Shown here one piece after another: positions 34,471 through 44,184 of a stretch of DNA of 64,000 nt; positions within the stretch are counted from its first letter, which is position 1; each line of letters begins with the position of its first letter. Origin of the DNA: Curtobacterium sp. VKM Ac-2922 (lineage in GTDB: Bacteria; Actinomycetota; Actinomycetes; Actinomycetales; Microbacteriaceae); assembly GCF_022815645.1 (NCBI RefSeq), contig NZ_JALGRO010000011.1:93269-157268 (forward strand), given 5' to 3'. A program made the translations under genes and the position numbers. The notes below the pieces were generated by a model. That model ran no database searches. It was not told the origin of the DNA and worked only from the letters and a program-made list of their open reading frames with translations.

Positions 34471-34998
34471 CTACGCCCCGGTCGAGCTGATCCGGACGGC
34501 TCCGGCCCAGTCGTGCACCCACGCGGGCAGTTCCCGGTCGTCGGGAGCGCCGCCGAGGGCGTCCAGCAGCTCGGCCGCCGGCACCGTCCCACCGCTCGTC
34601 CGCAGGAAGCGTGCCTGCACCACGGCCCGGGCCACCACGGCGCCGCGGCGCAGGAACGTCTGCTCCATGTACGCAGCGCGTTCGTCGACGCCGAGCACCC
34701 GGGTGACGAGCTCGAACCGCTGCCCGAGCGTCAGCGACCGCTTGTACGTGATGGTCTGCGCTCCGACGACGGGGTACCAGCCGCGATCCGTCAGCGACTG
34801 CCAGAATCCGGACCGCAGCATCAGGTCCATCCGCCCCAGGTCGAGCATCGACAGGTACTTGCCGTTGTTGACGTGCCGCAGGGGGTCCAGGTCGGTCAGC
34901 GTCACCCGGAACGGCGTCCGCGCCTCGCCCCACAGCGACAGTGGGCGCGCTCGCCGGGTCCGCAGGCGCAGGAGCAGCAGTCGGAAGTACAGGTTCAC
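34471..34998 (-). CDS. hotdog-fold acyl-CoA thioesterase-like protein
   Basis: A 175-residue 4HBT-type protein of the THEM6-like group. LTDLDPLRHVNNGKYLSMLD (near 33-52) is the signature, followed by YKRSLTLGQRFELVTRVLG and YMEQTFLRRG. Likely hydrolyses acyl-CoA or a related thioester. GTG start at 34998. It lies 9 bases upstream of the FAD oxidase gene on the same strand, but that gene has its own -10 box. Confidence 0.84.
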   Translation of the reverse strand: MNLYFRLLLLRLRTRRARPLSLWGEARTPFRVTLTDLDPLRHVNNGKYLSMLDLGRMDLMLRSGFWQSLTDRGWYPVVGAQTITYKRSLTLGQRFELVTRVLGVDERAAYMEQTFLRRGAVVARAVVQARFLRTSGGTVPAAELLDALGGAPDDRELPAWVHDWAGAVRISSTGA

Positions 34999-35127
34999 GC
35001 TCCCGATCAGACCAGAGCAGCAGCCGTCGGCTCCAGAGCCTTGGAGGATCCGCACCAAACCACGCCGAACCTGACGGGTACGGCCGGTGCCTCCCTCCAA
35101 CCGCTCACCCCGGAGTAGACCGGAGTC

Positions 35128-36114
<987 letters not shown>

Positions 36115-36129
36115 ACGCAACCGACCACA

Positions 36130-36171
36130 GGACGGGAGGCCCGGTGCCAGCTGGCACCGGGCCTCCCGTCC
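36130..36171. terminator. 42-bp perfect palindrome, GACGGGAGGC family
   Basis: Bases 36130-36150 and 36151-36171 are exact reverse complements with no spacer: the most perfect member of the family. It lies between convergent genes (36114 plus, 36186 minus). A stem this perfect is a strong bidirectional terminator. Confidence 0.9.
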
Positions 36172-36185
36172 GTCATCCGGTGTGA

Positions 36186-36668
36186 CTAGACCTCGGTCGC
36201 GAAGCCCGCCGCGCGCACCTGCAGGTCCTCGATGCGCCGCAGCCGCGCGGCGTGCACGTCGTAGCCCTCGTAGGCGGGCGGCGGCAGCTTCCGCACGTTG
36301 TGCGAGCACTGGAAGTCCTGGCAGACCAGGGTGCCGATCGTGTTGCCGTTCCGGCCGGCCGGCCCCGAGCGCTTGGCGCTGTAGAACACGACGTCGTTCG
36401 GCAGCTTGACGTCCTGGCACCACGAGCACTGCGCGCGCGACCGCGGCGAGGCCTCGGCCTGGCGGAACAGGATCCCGATCAGGTCGCCCTCGAGGGTGGG
36501 AACCACGGCGTAGGCGCGTCGTCCGATCTTCGGGTCGCGCCAGCCGAGGAAGTCCAGGTCGTCCCAGACGACGGTCTCCAGGTCGGTCGGCATCGTGATG
36601 TCGCTCGTCTCCTTGCGCGATGCGTTGACGAAGGACGCGCGGATGGTCTTCTCGCTGAGGGGCAGCAT
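36186..36668 (-). CDS. FBP domain protein (elongation-factor-G-binding, FusB-like)
   Basis: A 160-residue protein with the FBP domain: SEKTIRASFVNASRKE at the start, WDDLDFLGWRDPK near 35-47, and a zinc treble clef with Cys81, Cys84, Cys116 and Cys121 (CSWC, CQDFQC). FusB-type proteins release stalled EF-G and can protect against fusidic acid; actinobacterial FBP proteins are usually chromosomal. The leader upstream (36669-36780) can form hairpins and follows a 17-codon frame. Confidence 0.9.
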   Translation of the reverse strand: MLPLSEKTIRASFVNASRKETSDITMPTDLETVVWDDLDFLGWRDPKIGRRAYAVVPTLEGDLIGILFRQAEASPRSRAQCSWCQDVKLPNDVVFYSAKRSGPAGRNGNTIGTLVCQDFQCSHNVRKLPPPAYEGYDVHAARLRRIEDLQVRAAGFATEV

Positions 36669-36780
36669 GGTGTGAGCCGTTCTGTGGTGTCGTCCGGGGC
36701 GCACACGGGCGCCGCGCCGGACGGGCGTTCGGAAGAGGGGTCGACGAGTCCGGCCGTGTCGGGCGACACAGCCAGGGGCG

Positions 36781-36834
36781 TCAGGCCCTGATGCCGGCGT
36801 GGACGCCGACGACCTCCTCGGAACGGTGCTTCAC
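36781..36834 (-). CDS. 17-codon frame coupled to upstream methyltransferase-like gene
   Basis: A GTG at 36834 overlaps the preceding gene's TGA (GTGA), with GGAG three bases upstream, and opens a 17-residue frame MKHRSEEVVGVHAGIRA. Between its stop and the FBP gene lies a hairpin-rich leader, including GTCCGG/CCGGAC enclosing GGCGC/GCGCC just before the FBP start. It could be a leader peptide or a chance frame. Low confidence that it is translated. Confidence 0.3.
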   Translation of the reverse strand: MKHRSEEVVGVHAGIRA

Positions 36835-37511
36835 GGCTCCAGCCTAGGACGGCTTGTCAAGAGCACGACCGAGCCGTCGTACGCCGGCCGCACCCGCAGC
36901 GGGCCGTGCCGGTCGTCCCAGGCGCCGGTCTCGAGTGCGCTGCGCAGTGCGGCGACCGAGCGTCGTGCGGTGAGCTCGTCGACCAGGCCCCAGGCGGGGT
37001 CGGCGGCCCTGGTCCCCGCGTCGAGCAGGCGTTCCGGGCGGCCGTAGTACGCCTCGGCGAACCCGGCGACGCTCGTGTACGGCACCGGCAGCCGTTCGGT
37101 CGTGACCTCGTCGCCGAGTGCGGCACACTGCCCGTCGACCGCGGGGTGGCGTGCGGCGTCGGCAGCGGCCACCTCGGGTGCGTACTCGGCCAGCCAATGT
37201 GCGGCGATGCGGTCGGGATCCCGCGTCAGGACGACCACCGGTCCGCGCGTCACCCGGCGGACCTCGGCCAGTCCTGATCCGGCGTCGGGCCAGTCCGCCA
37301 GCGCGAACGCGACGAGCGCGGCGTCGACCGAGTCGTCGGCGAACTCGTCCAGTTGGCTCGGGCCGTCGATGACCGTCGCGTCGGGTCCGGTCGGCGCGTA
37401 CCCGGGGTCACCCACGACCAGCAGGGTGCTGACCTGGCCGATCGCCCTGGAGACCGCACGGACGAACGCGGGCTCGGGGCGGCGGAGGGTGACGTCAGCA
37501 GGAGTGCTCAC
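36831..37511 (-). CDS. methyltransferase-fold protein, degenerate
   Basis: A 226-residue protein with a shortened class I methyltransferase core: LLVVGDPGYAP near 31 stands where the SAM-binding GxGxG should be, DDSVDAALVAFALADWPD near 58-75 corresponds to strand 4, and EVRRVTRGPVVVLTRD to strand 5. The glycine motif is weak, so SAM use is doubtful. The GTG at 37511 follows TAGGCT by six bases. Function unknown. Confidence 0.72.
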   Translation of the reverse strand: MSTPADVTLRRPEPAFVRAVSRAIGQVSTLLVVGDPGYAPTGPDATVIDGPSQLDEFADDSVDAALVAFALADWPDAGSGLAEVRRVTRGPVVVLTRDPDRIAAHWLAEYAPEVAAADAARHPAVDGQCAALGDEVTTERLPVPYTSVAGFAEAYYGRPERLLDAGTRAADPAWGLVDELTARRSVAALRSALETGAWDDRHGPLRVRPAYDGSVVLLTSRPRLEP

Positions 37512-37560
37512 GCGCTCAGCCTACGGTGGCGTGCTCGCGCGGACCGCTACTGTCGGGGGC

Positions 37561-37812
37561 ATGATCAGCGGGGGATTCAGCATCGTCGTCGTCTTCTACG
37601 CACTCTTCGTGCTCGCGCTCGCCGTGTTGGCGGTGGCGCTCATCGTCCTGGCGTTCGCCGCGATCCGGGTCCTGCGGCTGTCGGCGCGGGAACGGGTCCT
37701 GCGCATCGCGCAGCTCGAGCGACAGGCGTTCCTGCAGGACTTCGACGACACGCACGACGGCGGCACGCACGACGGCGACACCGACCACGGCGACGGCAAC
37801 ACGCCGGTCTGA
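37561..37812 (+). CDS. 83-residue membrane protein with His/Asp/Gly tail
   Basis: One long hydrophobic segment (about 6-34) followed by a basic helix RLSARERVLRIAQLERQAF and a tail with alternating THDGGTHDGDTDHGDG, a metal-binding-like composition. TACTGT lies seven bases before the ATG (leaderless). It is divergent from the methyltransferase-like gene and convergent with the XRE regulator. Function unknown. Confidence 0.65.
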   Translation: MISGGFSIVVVFYALFVLALAVLAVALIVLAFAAIRVLRLSARERVLRIAQLERQAFLQDFDDTHDGGTHDGDTDHGDGNTPV

Positions 37813-37829
37813 TCCCGCGCGCGGTCGGT

Positions 37830-38711
37830 TCAGGCGTCGGCAGCGACCTGCTCGGCACGCTCGGTCGCGGCCCAGCTGCCCAGCAGCGCGATCGACCGCT
37901 CGGAGTCCGAACCCGGCTCGGCGCTGTACGTGAACATCGTCAGGCCGGGGTCGGCAACCAGGTCGAGGGCCTCGTAGTCGAGCTCGAGCACCCCGACCAC
38001 CGGGTGGTCGATGCGCTTCTTGCCGGTGCGGTGCAGGCGGACGTCGTGCTCGGCCCACCAGGTGCGGAACTCCTCGCTGCGGGTGGAGAGCTCGCCGACG
38101 AGCGTCACGAGCCCGGGCTCGCACGGGTTCGTGACGGCCGCTGCTCGCAGGATCGCCACCGAGTCCTGCGCCGTGCGGGCCCAGTCGACGAAGAACGTGC
38201 GCGCCGCCGGGTCGAGGAACGTGAAGCGCGCGGAGTTCACCGGACGACCGGGACCGGCGAACATCGGCGCGTAGAGCGCACGGCCGAGCTCGTTCGCCGC
38301 CAGGACGTCCCCGCGCTCGTTCCGCACCCACGCCGGCGCGCCCGTGATCGCGTCGAGCAGGCGTTGCACGCCGGGTCGGATCCGGGTCGGCATGGTCTTG
38401 TGCATCATCTTCACGCCCGAGTTGGCCAGCCGCGCCAGGTCCCACAGGTGGGTGCGCTCGTCCTCGTCGAGCTGGAGCGCTCCGGCCAGGCCCTCGAGCA
38501 CGCTGTCCGAGACGCCCTTCAGCGAGCCGCGTTCGAGCCGCGTGTAGTAGTCGACGCTGACGCCGGCGAGCATCGCGACCTCGTGTCGTCGCAGCCCCGG
38601 CACGCGCCGGACCCCGCCGCCGAAGGACGGCATGCCGGCCTGGTCGGGGGTGATCCGCGCTCGCCTGGATGACAGGAAGTCGCGGATCTCGTTGCGTACG
38701 TCGATGCCCAT
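37830..38711 (-). CDS. XRE/MmyB-type transcriptional regulator
   Basis: A 293-residue regulator. The helix-turn-helix lies near 38-70 (RVPGLRRHEVAMLAGVSVDYYTRLE); the C-terminal MmyB ligand-binding domain includes WVRNERGDVLAANELGRALY and WWAEHDVR near 225. MmyB-type proteins bind small hydrophobic ligands and often control a neighbouring oxidoreductase; here no such target is adjacent. TACGCT is seven bases before the ATG at 38711, which excludes the longer upstream reading. Confidence 0.9.
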   Translation of the reverse strand: MGIDVRNEIRDFLSSRRARITPDQAGMPSFGGGVRRVPGLRRHEVAMLAGVSVDYYTRLERGSLKGVSDSVLEGLAGALQLDEDERTHLWDLARLANSGVKMMHKTMPTRIRPGVQRLLDAITGAPAWVRNERGDVLAANELGRALYAPMFAGPGRPVNSARFTFLDPAARTFFVDWARTAQDSVAILRAAAVTNPCEPGLVTLVGELSTRSEEFRTWWAEHDVRLHRTGKKRIDHPVVGVLELDYEALDLVADPGLTMFTYSAEPGSDSERSIALLGSWAATERAEQVAADA

Positions 38712-38803
38712 GCCGACCAGCGTACGTGTGTCGCCCTGGCCGCCGACAGGCACCAGCGTGACCCGTCCGGCACGTGGTGACCGGAGTCGTGCCGTCCGGT
38801 GCG

Positions 38804-40081
38804 TCAGCTGGTGACGCGTTCGGCTGCGGTCGCGATCGCGACGCGGGCCACGCGGTGACCGTCCATGCGGGTGACCTCGAGGCGGTGGTCACCGACCTCG
38901 ACGACGTCCCCGACCTGCGGGACCCGGTCCAGGTGGACCTGCACCAGGCCGCCGACCGTCTCGTAGTCGCCGTCGGGCAGGGCGGGACCGCCGTCGGCGA
39001 CCAGGTCCTCGAGCACCGTCGCCCCGTCGACGTCGCCCGTCTCACGGACGGGGGCGTCGTACTCGTCACGGATCGGACCGACCAGGTCCTCGAGCAGGGC
39101 CTCGAGCGTGACCATGCCCGCGCTGCCGCCGTACTCGTCGACGACCAGGGCGATCTGCGCCCCGGTCGTGCGCATCTCGGCGATGGTGCTCGACAGCGAC
39201 TTGGTCTCGGGGAACGCGACGATCGGCCGGGCGATGGTGCTGATGGACGCCGACGGGTCGGCCGGGCGCAGCAGGTCCCGCAGGTGCACGAACCCCGTGA
39301 CGTCGTCGCGCGAGCCGTCGGTGACCACGTAGCGCGTGTGGCCCAGGTCGAGCGCGACGTCGGTGGCGGCGTCGATGCGCTGCCCACCGTCGAGGGTCGC
39401 GACGTCGTACCAGGGGCGCATCGACTCGCGGAGGATCCGGCCCTGGGCGTCGAGGGCGCTGCGGGCGATGCGGCGCCCCTGCTCGTCGATCGCGTCGTGG
39501 TCCGACACCAGCCCACGGAGCTCTTCGGTGCTCATCGACTCGCTGCGGGCGTCCGGGTCGCCACCGAGCAGCCGCACGACGGCGTCCGTGCTCTTCGACA
39601 GCACCCAGATCGCCGGGCGCATCAGGATCGCGAACCGGTCGAGCGTGGGGGCGACCGCCATCGAGAACCCCTCGGCGCGCTGCAGGGCCAGGCGTTTGGG
39701 CACCAGCTCGCCGAACACGAGTGACAGGTAGGCGATGACGAGGGTCATGGCGACCAGGGCGACCGTCTCGGCGGCACCCTGCTCGAGCCCGAGCCCGGTG
39801 AACAGCGGTGCGATGTCCGGGGCGATCGAGGACGCGCCGTAGGCCGCCGAGAAGAACCCGGCGACGGTCACGCCGATCTGGACGGCGGACAGGAAGCGGT
39901 TCGGGTCACGGCCGAGGGCGGCGACCCGGGCTCCGCGGCTGCCGCGGTGCTCGAGCTGCTGCAGCTGCGACTCCCGCAGGGACACCAGGGCGATCTCGGC
40001 AGCGGCGAACACCCCGCCGACCAGCACGAAGACGACGACGAGTCCGAAGGCGATCCAGGTGTCCACACTGTGATCCTGCAC
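38804..40081 (-). CDS. CNNM/CorC-type membrane protein with CBS domains
   Basis: A 425-residue hemolysin-C/CNNM family protein. The DUF21 membrane domain has about four helices in residues 8-165 with EIALVSLRESQLQQL and LVFGELVPKRLALQ. Paired CBS domains follow (about 205-325), then a C-terminal transporter-associated domain ending DHRLEVTRMDGHRVARVAI. Members move or regulate magnesium and other divalent cations. GTG start at 40081 with AGGAAA upstream; a GTG five codons later is possible. Three 22-bp tandem repeats lie immediately upstream. Confidence 0.93.
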   Translation of the reverse strand: MQDHSVDTWIAFGLVVVFVLVGGVFAAAEIALVSLRESQLQQLEHRGSRGARVAALGRDPNRFLSAVQIGVTVAGFFSAAYGASSIAPDIAPLFTGLGLEQGAAETVALVAMTLVIAYLSLVFGELVPKRLALQRAEGFSMAVAPTLDRFAILMRPAIWVLSKSTDAVVRLLGGDPDARSESMSTEELRGLVSDHDAIDEQGRRIARSALDAQGRILRESMRPWYDVATLDGGQRIDAATDVALDLGHTRYVVTDGSRDDVTGFVHLRDLLRPADPSASISTIARPIVAFPETKSLSSTIAEMRTTGAQIALVVDEYGGSAGMVTLEALLEDLVGPIRDEYDAPVRETGDVDGATVLEDLVADGGPALPDGDYETVGGLVQVHLDRVPQVGDVVEVGDHRLEVTRMDGHRVARVAIATAAERVTS

Positions 40082-40088
40082 AGGTTTC

Positions 40089-40152
40089 CTGGTGAACCGG
40101 CCGGTGATCGCTGGGGAACCGGCCGGTGTTCGCTGGTGAACCGGCGGTCACG
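40089..40152. repeat. 22-bp tandem repeats upstream of the CNNM gene
   Basis: Units 40089-40110 and 40111-40132 (two mismatches) and a shortened third unit 40133-40152 share CTGGTGAACCGGCCGGTG. They lie between the M23 peptidase stop (40191) and the CNNM start (40081), overlapping its Shine-Dalgarno region, so copy number could affect expression. Confidence 0.8.
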
Positions 40153-40190
40153 GCCGGGTCTGGGCCCCGGTCGCAGCTGCCCGGTCCTGG

Positions 40191-41129
40191 CTAGAGCGCC
40201 CGCCCCGTGTGGGACTCGATCCACGCCCGCGGGTCGACCGGCAGCGTGCCGTCCATCAGGACCTCGAGGTGCAGGTGCGCTCCGGTGGACACCCCGGACG
40301 AGCCGACGCTGCCGATGAACTCACCGGCTTCGACCTGCTGTCCGACCGTGACGGGCGAGGACCCGGGGATCATGTGCCCGTACAGCGTCGAGACCTTGCG
40401 GCCGTCGATCACGTGGTCGATGATCACCGCGCTGCCGTACGAGAAGTACGTGCCCGAGACCCGGACGGTGCCGGCTGCGACGGCACCGATCGGCGCGCCC
40501 ATGCCGGGGTTGAAGTCGAGGCCCTGGTGCTGGGACGAGCACGCCGCGCACGGTGCCGAGCGGTAGCCGAAGCCCGAACTCATGCGCACCGGGGCGGGAA
40601 ACGGGGAGCGGACCTGGCCGCCGTAGACCACCGCGGCGGCCGGGTCGGTGGTGACGACCTGGTTGCCGCCGCCGATCGTGAAGCCGTCCCGCGAGGTGGT
40701 CGCGGTGGCCACGGCCTGGGTGACGGCGAAGTCCTGCGTGCGGACGATCGGCGCGAGCGTCGACGTGGCGCTCGACGTGCCGACGCTGGCGTGGGCGGGC
40801 ATGGCGGACGCGGCGAACATCGCGACGGCGGCCGCGGCGCTGGTCAGCGTGAGGCGACTGGTGCGGCGGCGGCGGGCCGTGGTGGTCGTGGCGGTCGTGG
40901 TGGCGACCACCGTGCGGCGCGGGGTCCGGGTGAATCGGGTCGTCGGAGCGGTGCGCGCGGGCGTGGGCTTCGCCGTCCTCGTCGCCGTCGCCGTCGTCTT
41001 GGTCGCCGTCGTGGTGGCGACGCGCTTCGTCCGCTTGGCTGCTGCGCGCTCGGCCTCCAGGGCAGCACGACGCGACAGGTGCACGGTCGGAGTGGCGTGC
41101 TGCTGGTCTGCGTCGCTGGGAATCGTCAT
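40191..41129 (-). CDS. M23 peptidase with Thr/Arg-rich N-terminal region
   Basis: A 312-residue LytM-type metallopeptidase. The catalytic domain is C-terminal: HQGLDFNPG near 208-216 gives the first zinc ligands, TLYGHM near 254, and GAHLHLEV near 287 the last. A single hydrophobic segment (about 92-115, ending PAHASV) is the probable signal/anchor, so the preceding 90 residues, very rich in Thr, Ala, Arg and Lys (TTTATKTTATATRTAKPT and similar), would be cytoplasmic or processed. Cleaves peptidoglycan cross-bridges. Confidence 0.9.
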   Translation of the reverse strand: MTIPSDADQQHATPTVHLSRRAALEAERAAAKRTKRVATTTATKTTATATRTAKPTPARTAPTTRFTRTPRRTVVATTTATTTTARRRRTSRLTLTSAAAAVAMFAASAMPAHASVGTSSATSTLAPIVRTQDFAVTQAVATATTSRDGFTIGGGNQVVTTDPAAAVVYGGQVRSPFPAPVRMSSGFGYRSAPCAACSSQHQGLDFNPGMGAPIGAVAAGTVRVSGTYFSYGSAVIIDHVIDGRKVSTLYGHMIPGSSPVTVGQQVEAGEFIGSVGSSGVSTGAHLHLEVLMDGTLPVDPRAWIESHTGRAL

Positions 41130-41182
41130 GGCCGCAGACCATTCTGCACGAAGCTGTCCGGTTGTACAGCCCCCGGTCCGGG

Positions 41183-41842
41183 TCAGGCGTCGTCCGGATC
41201 GGCTTCCGGCGGGGTCGCGCGCCAGCCGTCAGCCGCGTGGAACCGGCGTTCCAGCGCCGACGACACCCATCCCGCGGGGATCAGCAGGAACAGCCAGAAC
41301 GGACCGGTCGACGGCACGATGACGGCCCCGACGAGTGCGACGACGAGCGCGATGAACGTCACGGTGCCGTCGACCGGATGCAGCATCGGCCGGCCGTCCG
41401 AGCGCACCAGGTCCGGATCGCGCCAGATGGTCCACTGCATGGCCGTCATGCTCAGGCTCGCCATCGCGATCGTGCCGATGTACAGCGCGTTCACGCCACG
41501 GTCGTGCGCGGTCTGCGCGATCAGGTTGGACGAGAACGGCAGGAACGCGATGCTGGCCAGCCACACGAAGTTCAGCTGCAGCACCCGCGTCGAGTACGTG
41601 CGCGTCGCCTCGAACAGACCGTGGTGCGACATCCACAGCCGCGAGATCACGATGAAGCTGACGAAGAACGCGATGAGCCGGCCGACGTTCTCGTTGAGCA
41701 GGTCCCCCAGGGACATCCGGTCGATGTCCACCGCGACGTCCACCAGCGGCAGGAGCAGCAGGGTGATCGCGATCGCGACCGTGGCGTCCGAGAAGTTCAC
41801 CAGCCGGTCGAGTCCCCGGTCCGTCCGCAACGTCCTCGCCAT
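41183..41842 (-). CDS. TMEM175-family potassium channel-like protein
   Basis: A 219-residue six-helix DUF1211/TMEM175 protein. The family signature RxxxFSD appears as RLVNFSDATVAIAITLL with FSD at residues 17-19. Later helices include FFVSFIVISRLWMSHHGLF and VWLASIAFLPFSSNLIA. Bacterial members form tetrameric K+-permeable channels. TAGGCT six bases before the ATG gives a leaderless start. Confidence 0.9.
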   Translation of the reverse strand: MARTLRTDRGLDRLVNFSDATVAIAITLLLLPLVDVAVDIDRMSLGDLLNENVGRLIAFFVSFIVISRLWMSHHGLFEATRTYSTRVLQLNFVWLASIAFLPFSSNLIAQTAHDRGVNALYIGTIAMASLSMTAMQWTIWRDPDLVRSDGRPMLHPVDGTVTFIALVVALVGAVIVPSTGPFWLFLLIPAGWVSSALERRFHAADGWRATPPEADPDDA

Positions 41843-41924
41843 GTCGTCAGCCTAGAGCGAGCCGGCCCGGCCCGGTCAGCCGCCGATCAGTAGTGTCGTG
41901 GGCAAGCGAGCGGAAGGACCCCCC

Positions 41925-42419
41925 ATGGCCCGAACGCCCCGGGAACGCCACGAACCCATCGACCTGCAGCACGCCGAGGTCGTCCTGGCGGGCACGCAGG
42001 AGCTCCTGCCGGTGCTCCGTGTGGCCGCGGTCCGTGCCGGCATCGACGCCGCACACATGCGCGTGATCGGTGTCGACGACCTGCCCGACCCGTCCGAGAC
42101 CGGCAACGCCGAGCTCGCCGTCATCGCGATCCGGCGACCGGGCGACGATCCGGCGTTCCACCGTGCGCACGAGGCGGCCGACCTGATCGACCCGCTGCTC
42201 GCACCCCACGCCGTCCGCATCGTCATCACGGTCTCGGGCGCGACCCGACTGGTCCCGAAGCTCGAGCGGACCCTGACGTCCGAGGTCCTGCACCAGATCG
42301 GCGCCGCGTCCGCACCGTCCGGGTTCCGGCGTCCGTTCCGGACCCTGCGGTTGCGTCTGGGGCTCGCCGCGCTGCAGGCCGCCGGCGTGCGGGTGTTCCG
42401 GATCACCATCGGGCACTGA
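41925..42419 (+). CDS. conserved-looking protein, unknown
   Basis: A 164-residue soluble protein: LQHAEVVLAGTQELLPVLRVAAVRAG and VRIVITVSGATRLVPKLERTLTSEVL suggest an alpha/beta fold, then a basic amphipathic C-terminus FRRPFRTLRLRLGLAAL. GGAAGGA precedes the ATG; TAGTGT lies further up. The in-frame start 27 bases earlier is less likely. Convergent with the antiporter gene; a 22-bp tandem duplication (42443-42486) lies between and overlaps the antiporter stop. No family recognised. Confidence 0.62.
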   Translation: MARTPRERHEPIDLQHAEVVLAGTQELLPVLRVAAVRAGIDAAHMRVIGVDDLPDPSETGNAELAVIAIRRPGDDPAFHRAHEAADLIDPLLAPHAVRIVITVSGATRLVPKLERTLTSEVLHQIGAASAPSGFRRPFRTLRLRLGLAALQAAGVRVFRITIGH

Positions 42420-42480
42420 CTCGGCCGGTCAGACGGTCCGACCGCTCCGGTCGCCGGGTCAGCGCGCTCCGGTTGCCGGG

Positions 42481-44184
42481 TCAGCCGGTCGGTCCGCCGC
42501 GTAGTTCCAGGGCGATCTGCTCCGCGTCGAGGTTGCCGAGCACGGACTCCAGCACCTCGGCGTCGAACGACCCGTCGTCGCGGGCGTCGAGCAGCGCCGA
42601 CCGCTGCGCGTCGAGCACCTGCAGTCGACGGACCTTCTCGCGACCGAACCAGGCCCGCAGCTCGGCCGGGTCGGTCGCCTCGAGTTCCTCGCGGGTGCGG
42701 GGCGTCGTGGTCGCGGCATCGGCGCTCGCCGCGGTCACCTGCTCGGCGGCCGCTCGCATCACCCCCATCAGCCGGCGTCGCTCCTCGGTGTCCTGCGCCG
42801 CCTGGTCGCTGGTCGGTGGGCTGATGCGACGCAGCAGCGGGCCGATCGTGCCGCCCTGCAGCAGGAGTGACAGGCCGGCGACGGCGAACGCGACGAAGAC
42901 GAGCAGGGACTTCTGTGGCGTGCTGTCGGGCAGCGTCTGTGCGGCGGCGACCGTGACGGCGCCGCGCATCCCCGCCCAGACAACGGCCGTGCCCTCGCGC
43001 CACCCCAGTGGGGCCGCGGCGAAGTACCGGATGTCCGCCAGGGTCTGCCGGACGCGGGTGCCGAAACGTTCCAGGTCGCGCTCGCTCGGCGCACGCCGGC
43101 CGAACCGGTGCTCCTGCAGCGCGGCGCTCGCGGCGTCGGGGTCCGCGGCCCGGTACTCCTCGAGCCGGTCCTGCAGACCGGCCTGGCGCCGGGCGCGCCG
43201 CGACAGTCCGAACAGCAGCGGCACGACGTAGGCGGCGCGCACGAGGACGGTCAGGACGAGCGCACCGGCGGCGATCAGCAACGCGGGGACGATGCCGGCG
43301 TGGTCGTGCTGGACGTCGGCGACGATCGATGCGAGCTCCAGTCCCATCACCAGGAAGACCGCGCCCTCGAGCACGAACGCCACGGTCCCCCAGTTCTGCG
43401 CGTCCGACAGCCGGTGGGTCGGCGGCAGGACACGTGGTGCGCGGATGCCGGTGACCAGACCAGCGACGACGGCTGCGACCAGGCCCGACGCGTGCAGGGA
43501 CTCGGCGGGGATCGACGCCGCGAAGGGCACCGCGAACGACAGCGCCGTGTTGACCGTGGCGTTCGAGACGGCAGCACGGACGCGCAGGTTCAGCCACCCG
43601 ACGACCAGACCGATCGCCACCGCCACGGCCACCGCGTACGCGAAGTCGCCGACCGCACCCCAGAACGAGAAGGACGCGGCCCCGGCGGCGATGGCCGTGC
43701 GCAGCAGCACCAGTGCGGTCGCGTCGTTGAGCAGGGACTCGCCGTCCAGGATCGCGATCACCCGTCGGGACACCGAGGTCTGCTTGACGATCGAGGTCGC
43801 CACGGCGTCGGTGGGGCTGACGATCGCGCCGAGGGCGATGCCCCACGCCAGACCGAGGTCCGGGACCGCCCACGCGAAGAACAGGCCGAGCACGACCGAG
43901 CTCGCCACGACCAGCACGACCGACAGACCGCTGATCGCCCCGAACTCCCGCCGGAAGTTCATGGTGGGCATCGACACCGCCGACGCGTACAGCAGCGGCG
44001 GGAGCACCCCTGCCAGGATCCACTCCGGGTCGATCTCGACGTCGGGGATCCACGGCACCAGGCTGGCGACGATGCCCACGACGACGAGCACGAGCGGCGC
44101 GGCGACGCCGATCCGCGGTCCGAGCACGGCGGCGCCCGCGATCACGAGCAGGCCGACCAGCCCGACGAGCAGGAGTTCTGTCAC
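42481..44184 (-). CDS. CPA1-type Na+/H+ antiporter
   Basis: A 567-residue cation/proton antiporter. About 12 helices span residues 1-430; ALGAIVSPTDAVATS and ILDGESLLNDATALVLL near 120-165 contain the conserved acidic ion-binding residues. The last 110 residues are a cytoplasmic regulatory tail with coiled-coil tendency. GTG start at 44184 overlaps the stop of the DGSGP protein gene, so the pair are co-translated. Likely role: pH and sodium homeostasis. Confidence 0.92.
   Translation of the reverse strand: MTELLLVGLVGLLVIAGAAVLGPRIGVAAPLVLVVVGIVASLVPWIPDVEIDPEWILAGVLPPLLYASAVSMPTMNFRREFGAISGLSVVLVVASSVVLGLFFAWAVPDLGLAWGIALGAIVSPTDAVATSIVKQTSVSRRVIAILDGESLLNDATALVLLRTAIAAGAASFSFWGAVGDFAYAVAVAVAIGLVVGWLNLRVRAAVSNATVNTALSFAVPFAASIPAESLHASGLVAAVVAGLVTGIRAPRVLPPTHRLSDAQNWGTVAFVLEGAVFLVMGLELASIVADVQHDHAGIVPALLIAAGALVLTVLVRAAYVVPLLFGLSRRARRQAGLQDRLEEYRAADPDAASAALQEHRFGRRAPSERDLERFGTRVRQTLADIRYFAAAPLGWREGTAVVWAGMRGAVTVAAAQTLPDSTPQKSLLVFVAFAVAGLSLLLQGGTIGPLLRRISPPTSDQAAQDTEERRRLMGVMRAAAEQVTAASADAATTTPRTREELEATDPAELRAWFGREKVRRLQVLDAQRSALLDARDDGSFDAEVLESVLGNLDAEQIALELRGGPTG

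Noticed and set aside
42443..42486. 22-bp tandem duplication at the convergent end of the antiporter gene
   Set aside because: Real (one mismatch) but only two units and overlapping a coding end; noted without a separate claim.
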